The notes under the pieces: generated by a model
The model's database searches: none
The model's input: only the letters and a program-made list of their open reading frames with translations
What the model was told of the DNA's origin: nothing
Shown here: piece after piece, positions 24,444 to 34,954 of the stretch
Layout: each line of letters begins with the position of its first letter
Position numbering within the stretch: position 1 is the first letter of the stretch
Made by a program: the position numbers and the translations under genes
Assembly (NCBI GenBank): GCA_946811185.2
Contig: OX328108.1
Coordinates: 10,126,412 to 10,190,411, forward strand
Direction of reading: 5' to 3'
Source: Hippopus hippopus
Taxonomy: Eukaryota > Mollusca > Bivalvia > Cardiida > Cardiidae
DNA length: 64,000 nucleotides

Positions 24444-25185
24444 TTTCCTCCGTAGGGGGGAAAAAACAAACAAACTCATCAAATCTTGACGGGGAAATCC
24501 ATGTTTCATGCCTGTATCTCACTTGGTCATACATGGAAAAAAGACCTTAACATGAAAAAAAAATTTTACTGTTTCTAGTCTGATCTTAATCTACGCTGTC
24601 TGCAGAAGCACTAAGTATTTTCCCCAGCATCCGGTTAGACTTTTTACCCCTAATTAAACAATAAGTTTGTCGACTTCAATTTTTGTTTTGGCTTTTAAAA
24701 ACATTGTGGGCACTTTTGTCAATGACATTCTCACGTGTTTTCCATACTTTTGAGATAAATTTGGTCAATAAGTTAAGTTATTGTCTTTAAAATTTACAAA
24801 TAGCATCAATCTATTTTGGCAACTAGTTATTCTGAAAAGACTTAAATCATTACCAACCAAAACAATTTTTTTTGTATATCTCTTAGTTCAAAAGCTTTTG
24901 AAAACATGAGAAGCTGAACAAGTAATTTCAACCGTTCTTCACAATGAATTTAACATAACTAAGCAAGTATTTTGCTTCCTTTATTTTTTTCAGTCTGATC
25001 ATTAAATGCCATGTCAATAGACCAAAAAAAACAAAGGGTTGATTAAGTGGTTGAGTACTGGATAAGTTACCCACTTTCCAAACAATCTCATGTGTAAGGA
25101 CCCATAGGAAGGTCAGCTTTTGAAATCATTGTTGCAAACAGCATGTGCTCCTCTTCTCACAATGTTTCCTATCTTTTGAAAACAA

Positions 25186-25655
25186 TGTCTTAATACTTAC
25201 GAACGTTTGTGACATTCAAAGAAAATGCTGCTTTCAGCGAACATAGTCCTTTTTTCAATGACAATGTGTACAAAGGTCAGCCTGCAGATATGTATAGCTT
25301 GATCTTGTTGGGCACTTTTCACTACCAAGTTATTGCGTCTGCACCCTTTGAAATGATATGTGAGAGGTCTTAAATAGATAATATTTGGGCATTTCTATTT
25401 GTATTGAAGGATAGGTAAATAGTTAGCACTGTTTTTTTAATAAGCATATATTCGTTTCAAACTTTTTACACGTTCAGTATATCATTTTCAAAAATGTTCC
25501 TGAACATGATAAGTATCTATTGACCCATTAGGTTACTTCTTTCGTTGGAGTGATGGTGAAATGAAAGTCTCTGGTTTTATGTTATTGTTTTATGTTATAT
25601 TAAAATTCAGAATGAATCACCGTCGCCTACTTATGGGGGTATCGTGTACCTCCCC
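25186..25655. other. Flank between U2 array and microsatellite, nothing recognised
   Basis: AT-rich DNA with no long open frame, no recognisable repeat and no similarity I can see to the array. It marks the exit from the U2 repeats. Confidence 0.4.
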
Positions 25656-25855
25656 GAAGTCTGTCTGTCTGTCTGTCTGTCTGTCCATGGGAAGGTACGT
25701 CGGTCGGTCCGGTTGTCTTCCTTCCTTCCTTCTCTCTTTCCTTCTCTTCCTTCCTTCCGTCCGTCCGTCTGTCTGTCTATCCGTCCGTCCTCTTGTCAGC
25801 CTTTCTGTCTGCCTCATCCCTCCTTTCACTCTCTTTCTCATTCTCTCACTCTCTG
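25656..25855 (+). repeat. Pyrimidine-rich microsatellite (GTCT/CCTT/CCGT types)
   Basis: Interleaved GTCT, CCTT and CCGT runs, ending in CTCTCACT-type sequence. The open frames across it on both strands are low-complexity by-products. Confidence 0.9.
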
Positions 25856-25888
25856 CTTGGTTAAATTTAAAGTTTAAACATTTAAACC

Positions 25889-26092
25889 TTTCCCTTAGCC
25901 TGCTTAGCGCGACTAAGAAAACTTTGGCAGATCAGTGAGGACAGTGTAGATAAAGATTAGACGGTTCAGTCTGATCTTAGATCTATGCTGTTCGTTTAGG
26001 AGATACTTTTCACCCAAAAAAGGTACCTTTGAAAGTGCAAAATTCGAATTTTTACTATCGGCTTGAAAGTTTCATTTCATTTATTTTGCGGG
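25889..26092 (+). mobile_element. Hairpin MITE family B, copy upstream of collagen gene 1
   Basis: Family B is about 200 bp. It starts near TTAACCCTTAG-CTGCTAAGCGCGAC and ends near TTAGCAGGATAAGGGTTAA, with a central palindrome built on AGATCAAGATCAGACTGCA and its reverse complement. In this copy the palindrome is degraded (GATTAGACGGTTCAGTCTGATC). Its right end abuts family A element 26093-26318. Confidence 0.6.
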
Positions 26093-26318
26093 CTAACCCT
26101 TTACCCCACAATCCCGAGTTTTAACGACTTTGTGGAAAAGGCCTTTTGAAAACCCTGTGGGAAAAGAAGAAAATGCTGGCAACCAGCATTTTCTCCTTTT
26201 CCCACAAGGTTTTCTATTCTATTACACACTAATTCTATCATTTGAGCTACATTTATTGTCGATCTCAAATGCTTTCAGTTTTGGCAAGAGTACATTTTGC
26301 CGTGTGGTGATGGGTTAA
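26093..26318 (+). mobile_element. Hairpin MITE family A, copy upstream of collagen gene 1
   Basis: Family A is about 220-240 bp with ends of the form TTAACCCTTTACC...GGTAAAGGGTTAA and a central perfect hairpin, GGAGAAAATGCTGGTAACC and its complement. TTTGTCGTCTGCAAATGC lies in one half. The TTAA-containing ends suggest piggyBac-type mobilisation (inference). This copy ends 112 bp before the predicted TATA box of gene 1. Confidence 0.7.
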
Positions 26319-26429
26319 GGGCTAATTTTCAACTCACAAACTTCTACCAGAACCTCAAATCAGCTTCGCGGTCTAATTACAAAAGTTACATCTGTGTAAC
26401 GGTACATTAAATCTGATGCTGGTTATCCA

Positions 26430-26467
26430 ATAAAAACTAGGACCCTGCCATAGGAGGCTTATCAGTC
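26430..26467 (+). promoter_or_regulatory. Predicted core promoter of collagen gene 1
   Basis: ATAAAAA at 26430-26436 follows CCA, and an initiator-like TCAGTC at 26462-26467 places +1 near A26464, 34 bp downstream of the TATA start. This would give a 59 nt 5' UTR to the ATG at 26523. It is predicted from motif and spacing only. Confidence 0.45.
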
Positions 26468-26522
26468 TTCGAAGCTGTCTGTATCAAGGCATTGGCATTA
26501 GAGTTCTCTGTGTGTGAACACG

Positions 26523-26617
26523 ATGTTAGGCCAGATCATCTTGCTGTCACTGGGTTTCACCCTCGTCCTCGGGGACTTGAGGTCAGATATTGAGGCACTT
26601 CAGGAAAAAGTGGCCAG
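26523..26617 (+). CDS. Gene 1 exon 1: signal peptide and start of coiled coil
   Basis: ATG in an acceptable context (A at -3). It encodes [17 protein letters not shown] and then the first heptads. Donor CAG|GTGAGT. Ends in phase 2. Confidence 0.85.
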
Positions 26618-29600
26618 GTGAGTCCATTTGTTTTATTTCTTTTAAAACTTAAGCTGACAAGTAAGACTTAAAGTAACAGTAAAGGCTAAATGTAAACAAA
26701 GCAGGTGTTTAAATGCATTTGAATTTATATCATACCATTTAAAAGTATGGAAATCATTGTGAAGATGACAATCTGTCATTGTACGGTCGGTCCAAGTGTT
26801 AGTCGCTGACAGAGAAATTAATTTCAAAACTAGGTTAAAACCTGCCAGGTAGCTGTGTCTTTTGTTTACTTTTTGCCTGATTTTGAAATTCTTTTTTTTT
26901 TCTGCCTGCGCCTCACATATGGCCCGAACACACGATAACAGACTCATCTCCACAATATTTTCCATACTTTTAAATGGTATGATATAAATTTAAATGTATT
27001 ATGACACCTGCTTTGACACTTTGGCCCTTACTGGGCATTTAATACAGCACGTGCAGTCTGAACTTGGATCCACACTGTCTGACACTGCGACTCCTAACTA
27101 AATAGAACAAAACTCAAAACCTTTTCTTATGCCGCAAGATCTGAAAAAAGTTAACAAGATATATCTAATATCAGACTGCACATTCTTTGCAGTCTAGTCT
27201 TGATCTACAATGTCTCGAAATGCTTTGAAAATCGATCGGGCGTACATATTGTTACAAGAATTAAGACTGTGAGATTTCTTTCGGCCTGTCAGATAGGGCA
27301 ATCGTTGTTCAGTAGGTAATCGTACAGGGCCGGTGGGGTTGTTATTGATGAGCAATGCTCTGTGAAATGGTGGCTTAATGCATCTGCGAACCGTATCGAC
27401 CAGGTCAGCCTGCGCAGTCCGCGCAGGCTGACCCGAGCCGAAACTTTTCGCTATTGGTCAATGGTGATTTACGCCGCTGTCAATATTATTCCTGTCATTG
27501 CATGGCGACAGCTTACTTACTCTGTTGTGTACTTCATCTGAATAGCACTAGGTTAGGACTCTGAGATGTTTTGCCAATAAACACTTCCGAGAAACAAAAC
27601 AGTCCCTTGAGTGATCATCGAAATCGGGGCCTCCAGGTTATGAATTATTGAGTCTTACCACGGAGCCACCAGGAACTCACTTTTCTATGAGCCATGGTCG
27701 AACAGAGTGTTTGCGACGAGGATCCCTGTTTTTTCACCACTGACCATTCTTTCGATTCTGTTTTTCTATTGATAATAGTCATTGCAACAGGATTCATTCT
27801 TCTCTCACGGCTGATCATTTTTTCATGGATAGGTGCACTGGTCAGCTTGATATAACTGAAATAATGTTGAGGACGGCGTTAAACACTGTACAAACGAACA
27901 ACAAATTAATAACAACAAAAAAAAGGCTGTTTCTCTGTTTATTTCGGAAAGCAGCCAGTGGCTAGGAAGCTATGTGTGTGTGTAGAGCTTGTCAACCCGT
28001 TACCAACAATCCCGAGTTTAAGTGACCCTGAAAAGACTTTTGAAAACATCATGGGAAAAGGCGAAAAGGCTGGTAACCAGCCTTTTCTCCTTTTCCCAAA
28101 ACTCTTTCTCTGATACAAACGCCGATCCCCTGTAGCACCGTCGGTAACATGCAGGACTTGAGAACAGGGGGTCGTGGGTTTGAGCCTTGTCTCGGCCAAT
28201 TTTTTTCCGATGATTTATGATAGTCATTGCGACAGGATTCATTCCTCTCCCACCACTGACCATTGTTTCAACAATTGTTATGTGGGAAAGCAGCCAGTGG
28301 CTTGGAAAGAAAATAGTGCGGAGTACTGGTAAGAAAGACTCCTGGAAAGCATGGATAGGTGCACTGGTCGCCGCGATATAACTGAAATAATGTTGAAAAC
28401 GGCGTTAAACGCCATATGGCTTGCAACACGTGAAAAGGGGCATTCGGACATTTGCGTAAAGTGTCGTCTCGGATCAGCCTGCGCAGTCCGCGCAGGCTGA
28501 TCCGAGACGGCACTTTACGACTACAATAGATTTTGTTCTTCAGTAGACTTGCGCGAAACAGAAAATTACATAAAAACGGAAAGTGCCGTTTCGGATTAGC
28601 CTGCGCGGACTGCGCAGGCTGATCCGGGACGACACTTTACGCAAATGTCCGAATGCCCCTTTTCGCGTGTTGCAGGCCATATAATCAATCAATCTTTTAC
28701 AATTCCCATTATTCTTGTCCCAATGAATTTTTCATCTGCAAATGCTTTCAGTCTGGACAAATCTAAAATTTTGTACGCATGGTAAAGATTTTTATTTCAA
28801 GACTGTTCACCCTTAAGCGCGACCCACTTACGTTTTGCGGACAGTGTAGATCAAGATCAGACTGCACAAAACGTGAAGTATCCCCTAGGATCTATAGTAT
28901 TCGCTACTTTGTACCATTTTCTAGCTTATAGACAGCCTGAAAATAGTGAATATATACGAATATACAGATATACGAACTTTATTTTCAGTAAATAAAGGCC
29001 TCCGGCCTAAAATACGACATTTGATTTGGACCTTTAAGTTTTGAGTTGTTTTTTTACATTAGAATATAGTATAGTTTGTCTGTTTTCCCTTTTTATACGC
29101 CCGTTTCATAAATTCAAATGTTTTAGAGCTACTTAGTACACTTTTGTCGACGATGTAGATCAAGATCAGACTGCATGGAACTTGCAGTCTGATGGTGGAT
29201 CTTCAGCCTCCAAACAGGGGAAAGAAATTGAAATCGCAATAATGCGGGAATAACTATAGGCTTAGAATTTTCCTTTAGACAAAAGAAAAAAAAATCATTT
29301 ATCAGTTTAAGTGCATACACTTTCATAGCTGTTGGGTCGAGTCCCGGTAGCTCAGTTGGTAGCGTGCAGGACTTGAGAACATGGGTCGCAGCCCGGCTTG
29401 GCCAATTTCTTTCCGAGGATTGATGATAGTCATTGCGACAGGATTCATTCTTCTGTCACCGCTGACCATTTTTCGACAGGAGTTATGTGGGAAAGCAGCC
29501 AATGGCTTGGAAAGAATATTGTGCGGAGTACTGGTAAAAGTAACTCCAGGAAAGCATGGACAGGTGTACTGGCCGCCGCGATATAACTCAAATAATCTTG

Positions 29601-32600
29601 AAAACGGACTGTGCGGACTGCGCAGGCTGACCTTGCCTAATACTTATCGCAGAGCATGGCTCATTTATTTCTGGAAATAATGAGTTGAACTGAGTGGTTG
29701 CAAATTCCATTTTCCGCTTAAAGGCCCATTGGCGGCCACAAGTAAACAAAGCCAGAGTTGAAACGCATTTAAATTCCGATCATACCATTTAAAAGTATGG
29801 AAATTATTGTGAAAATGACATTCTGTTATTGTACGGTCGGTCCAACTGTTAGTCGCTGGTAGGGAAATAGATTTTATAATAAAGTAAAACGTTGCCAGGT
29901 CTCTCTATGTTTTATTTCATTTTTATCTGGTTTTAAAATTCACTTTTTCTACAAGCACATAACAGTTGGACCGACGGTACAATAGCTGATTTTTGTCTTC
30001 ACAATAATTTCCGTACTTTTAAATGGTATGACTTAAATTCAAATGCATTTTAACATCCGCATTGCTTACTCTTTGTTAATACAGGGCCTTCAGGTCGTTA
30101 CCAAATGGTAATCTATTTGTCTCGTCCAAAAACAAAGCATTTGCAGACGACAAGATGACTGCGGCTTTAATGGTGTATACTTTCTTCGAATTGATAGAAA
30201 ACGGTGAGGAGAAACGAGAAAATGCTGGGACTTTGTGGTCAAAATTCTCTCCAGGGTTTATTTTATGTATGAAACCAGGCAGAGAGTGGCTGCACAAAGG
30301 CGGGGAGATAAGTCCCGGAGTAAACTACAGTCATTGTCAGAAAAGTTGTCGGCGGAAGACGTTTCAACGGCTTTTCTAGTGTGTTCTAGATTTGTGATTG
30401 GAACAAATGGATGAGAGATAGAGACAGCGAGAGAGCCAGAGACTAAGACAGAGAGACCCACAGGAGAGAGAGAGAGACAGACAGAGAGAGACACACACAA
30501 CGCACAGACATAGTTCTAACAGTAATCATTATAGTATGCTATCCTGATTGCAGGGAGAGGGCTGAAATAGAAATCTGGAAACAGAAACTTGACGTGATTC
30601 AAAATATCATCAGAGAGGAGAAAGACGAGCGTAAGTTAATCTTGATTTTTTCCTGTATAGACAGGTGACTTGTATTTGAGTTTAACTCCGTTTACCAGCT
30701 AAGGTAATAATTACGATGGCGGCCAGTACACCTACGTATGTGTTACCTGGCTTTCTCACACCAGTACAAACACAAGTTCCTTTCCAAGCCATTGACTACT
30801 TTCTCTATATGCATCAGAGGCGAGAGACGAAAAATCGCCGGGAAGAAAGTTTGCTTCCACCGGGTATCGAACTCGAAACCACAAGGTCACGCTAACCACT
30901 TAGCTACCCTAACGAATGAATAATGAAGTTGTCAGTCCGTCCGTCCATTCTTCCTTTCATTCATTCATTCATTCATACAACCAGTGACATCATATTTTTT
31001 TGCTAAAGACTTTTCAGGTTTGTACAGATATCGTACTACGATCTAATAAATTAAAGCAAATCTCCAAATACATTGCATTTGATCGACTTTCCATACAGGC
31101 TTTTTACAAATTAACAAAAAATGAGTCATATATTCGTCTGGATAGAATCATGTTTACCTCTTCGTCAGACAAATTTTTCGACAGGTACAAATTGAAAACA
31201 TTTGCGGTAGACAAGGTAGATTTGACTTAAATGATGGAATTTGTCTTTTGAAGAATAGAAAACATTGTTGCAAAAGGAGAAAATGCTGGTAACCAGCATT
31301 TCTCCTTTTCCCACATTGTTTTCAAAAGCCTTCTTATACAAGCTCATTATGGTAATGGATTAAGATTCTGACAGAAAATACTGTTGGAAAAGATGTTGAC
31401 TTCACAATTTTTCCGTTACAAAGCACAGGTCCATCTGACCACGAACTAGCAGGTCTGTTTTTCCGCTTCGTTAAAACCTGGCTATGTTTTTAGCTTTAAC
31501 TGTTTTAATTCAATCAGGGAAACAGAGATATCTCGTAATTTGAACAAGAAAGTTCGGACGTTATCTACATCATTCTAAACAAAGAAATTACCTTAAATCT
31601 ACAGGAATTTAGCCTTTTACCAATCGACAAAACTTTGGGGTTGTTCAAAATCCAAAGCACTCGCAGACGACAATTTAAATGTGGTTCAAATGATGGAATT
31701 TGTGAGTGAAAAAGTAGGAAACATCACGGCAAAAGGAAGAAAAACTGCTGGTTACCAGCGTTTTCTCTCCTTTTTGCGCACAATGTTTTCCAAAGCCTTC
31801 TCCTTCATGGTCATTAAAACTCGGGAATGTGTGGTAAAATGTTAAACAGTCTAACTCTGAGAAGCATCAGCTCAAAGCTTTCAAAATTCTTATCAGATTC
31901 ACTGTAGATTCATCTCTGCTTATCCGTTTTCCCTGCTTCTCTCAGAATTAACCCTTCCAATGCCAATTATTCTTTTCAAGGGCTTTTGCAGACAGCATAG
32001 ATCAAGATCAGACTGCACATAATGTGCAGTCTGATCTTTGATATATGCTCTCTGCTTGTTTGGTAGAGCTTATAACATAAAATTCTGTATGAGTTTCAGT
32101 AGATTCTATTTTCAGCTGTCGAAACATCTTGTATTGGTATATTTGGCAATCAAAGAGTTACATGTACAAAGATTTGGCTTTTAATCGGGTCTAGAAGAGA
32201 ATTTGCACTGCAATAAAAGAAAAATTTAGTTATTGTTTTGTATCATGTAGCGGACGAGCGGTGTAGATTCAAGATTTGACTGCACGTTCTGTGCTATCTA
32301 ATCATGATCTACGCCGTTCTCAGAAGCTTTATTATTCGCCATTTTCAGTGAAATACAAACATGGTGCAAATTTACTTATCTTTATTATAATGGCGCCATG
32401 TTAACCCTTTACCAAATTAACGACCCTGTGGAAGAAGCCTTTTGAAAATATTGGGGAAAAAGGAGAAAATACTGATAACCAGCTTTTTCTCATTTCTCCT
32501 CAATGATTACCTATCGTATCCAAGATAGATCTCAACATATCAGCAGTACCTAATTTGTGGTCTGCCAGTGCTTTCAATTTTGACCAGTTTCAAATTTTGT

Positions 32601-34921
32601 CGTCTGGTAAAGAGTTAATCAAGCGCACAAAAAGTAGGATTATCCAGTTTTCCTATTCAAGATTTTCTGTTTTAGAACAATGTATATTGCAGACTTTATT
32701 TATTTATTTATTCATATATTCATTTATTTACTTTTTTATTTATTTATTTATTTATTTTCAATATCATTATCTTTTTCGCACTTTAGAGAGATCTGATTCG
32801 CCATATTTGTTACTAGATTTTGACTGCCAATTAAATTCATTTGTCGCCATTTTTATTCTCCCCGACTCGATTGACTAACAAAGAAGTAAGGCTTTTAGGA
32901 TGATTCATTTTTTTTTTTTTTTGAAATATGAATTTATATTTCAAGTCCTAGACGCACATGTTCACGATTAATAATTCGTGTCGAGAGTTGGGTGGGGCAG
33001 TTGGACTTAAAGATAGGGCACTCTAATGGGACTCGTGTAACATCGCCTTTCATTGCCAAAAAAACCAAAACGTACGGATTCAGCTGAGACTCGAGTAATC
33101 CGTAATCGAACGGCCAATAGACGCCGCTTCCCCACATCGATTACGGATTACCAGAGTCGTGGCCGAATCTGTATGATTTTGGCGATGTTACACGATTCCT
33201 ATTTGGGTGCCCTATCCGTAAACTACATGTACAAATGTTTTTTTTTTTACTCTTTAAAAAAAGCCCTTGTCTTTAGACCCTGAAACTCTTTGGGGAAAGG
33301 GAGAAAATGCTCATCTCGTAACCAGTATTATCTCCTTGTACCAAAATTCTTTCAAAAACCTTCTTCCGAGTATTCTATCATTTTCAAAGCTGCTTCAATT
33401 CGCCACCTGCAAATACTCTCAATACAAATGAGATAGAAGGTTTTTTTTTTTTTTCTGGCTAGTAAAGAGTTAACCCGTAAACACCATATTTATATTTTAC
33501 TCTTTGCCAAACGACAAAATTTTAGACGTGTTCAAAATTGAAAGCATTTGCTGACGACAATTTGGCTCAAATGGTGAGATTTTTCTTCAATACGATAGAA
33601 AACATTGTGAAAAAGGAGAAAATGCTGGTTACCAGCATTTTCTCCTTTTTCACAATGTTTCTAATCGTTTTTTTATTTCTTTCTGGGTAGTTGAAACGCT
33701 GGATTCTGTAGAAAAGGGTTAAACACATATTATGCAAAACTTGTGGAAAGACAAAGTTTACGTGTATTTTCAGTAAACCGCCGGAAGAGACATGGCGTTA
33801 TGTATGCAGTTCCGGTTGGTCCCCCGGGTACCCCAGGTAAGTTCATGTGCCTGCAGCGTATCGAACTTAGTACCGACGTGTTTGATATTTCCTTTTTTTC
33901 AGTATTTAATTGCAAAAGAAGGAAAGCTGTCCGTTTCGTCCGTTAAAAAAAGAAAAACCATACATGTCTCTTGAAACCCTCTCTGCTGCAAATGTTTTTG
34001 GGGAAAAAAGTCATATAAAGGTCTAGGGCCCCTAACTTATCGGTAAACATTGACGTTTTCGTAAAGGCTATTCGGCCAATGTCGGCAGCTTCCGTCTGTA
34101 AAAATGAGAGTTAAAGGCCGCAGACTCACTAGCTCATCGGTAAATATCGTGTAACATCAACGTTTTCATAAAGGCTATTCGGCCAATCTCGGCAGCTTCC
34201 GTCTTTTAATATGACAGTCAGGGGCCGTAGACCTTAAGTTCGTTTCTACAAATAAAACCTGGGTGAAATCAAAGTAAAAAGGGAAAAAAGGGAAAAGGTC
34301 TTACATTTTGAGATAATAAATTATGCAACCTTATGACGTCATTCTTTTCCCTTGCAGGGTTAGCTGGCGCGCATGGAAAGAACGGCAAAGCTGGACCACG
34401 GGGTGCACAAGGAGAAAAGGGGATACCGGGCGAGCCCGGAATAATGGGCCCACCAGGACCATATGGGCCCTTCGGAGAGGAAGGTGAACAAGGCGTATCA
34501 GGACCCCCAGGAATTCCTGGCATCCCTGGACCGCCCGGATTACCAGGTATGTGCCCCTGGCACTTGACAGCGGCGTCATGTCCTGTGACGCTTAGGCGTA
34601 TTTTAACCCTAATCCTGCTGATTGAGTGGAGTGAAACTTTCAAGCTGACAGTTAAAATTCCAAATTTTTGCTATTTCAAAGATTTTTGGCGGTCAAAATA
34701 TCTCAATTTCGGACCGTGTAGATCCAAAATCAGACTACACGTTCTGTGTACTCTGATCTTGATCTACACTGTCCGCAAAAGGTCACTGAGTCGCACCTAG
34801 CAGCCAAATGGTTACTAAATGGGATTCAATGTGTTTTTTTGCAGACAGTGTAGATTCAGATCATACTGCAAAGAACATGCAGTCTGATCTTGGCTCTATA
34901 CTCTCCAATTACATGTATCTT

Positions 34922-34954
<33 letters not shown>

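Larger units (their letters stand above)
1..25185 (+). repeat. Tandem array of U2 snRNA repeat units (right-hand edge)
   Basis: The same segment restarts at 1, 6397, 12790, 15916 and 22341, each time with one U2 gene. Unit lengths are 6396, 6393, 3126 and 6425 bp; the fifth is truncated near 25185, where similarity to the other units fades. Units 1 and 2 differ in length only by two poly-A runs (near 3428 and 3480). Divergence rises towards the right end, the pattern expected where an array homogenised by concerted evolution meets single-copy DNA. The array continues to the left of the window. Tandem U2 units of about 6 kb are known in vertebrates (RNU2), so the organisation fits this gene family. 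Confidence 0.93.
22341..25185 (+). repeat. U2 array unit 5, divergent terminal unit
   Basis: Short form like unit 3, with many more substitutions. A pearl-like element with a complete 3' end (22490-23063) is followed by about 450 bp of unrelated DNA (23064-23515). Unit sequence then resumes, jumps over the 3.3 kb block near 23690, and continues into the U2 gene. About 120-150 bp not found in other units lies near 24655-24800. Similarity to the other units ends near 25185. Confidence 0.85.

Noticed and set aside
24282..24550. Overlapping 63-75 codon frames on both strands over U2 copy 5
   Set aside because: They cover the snRNA gene itself.
25561..25938. 125-codon frame over the GTCT/CCTT repeat
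   Set aside because: Low-complexity by-product, with long frames on both strands at once.
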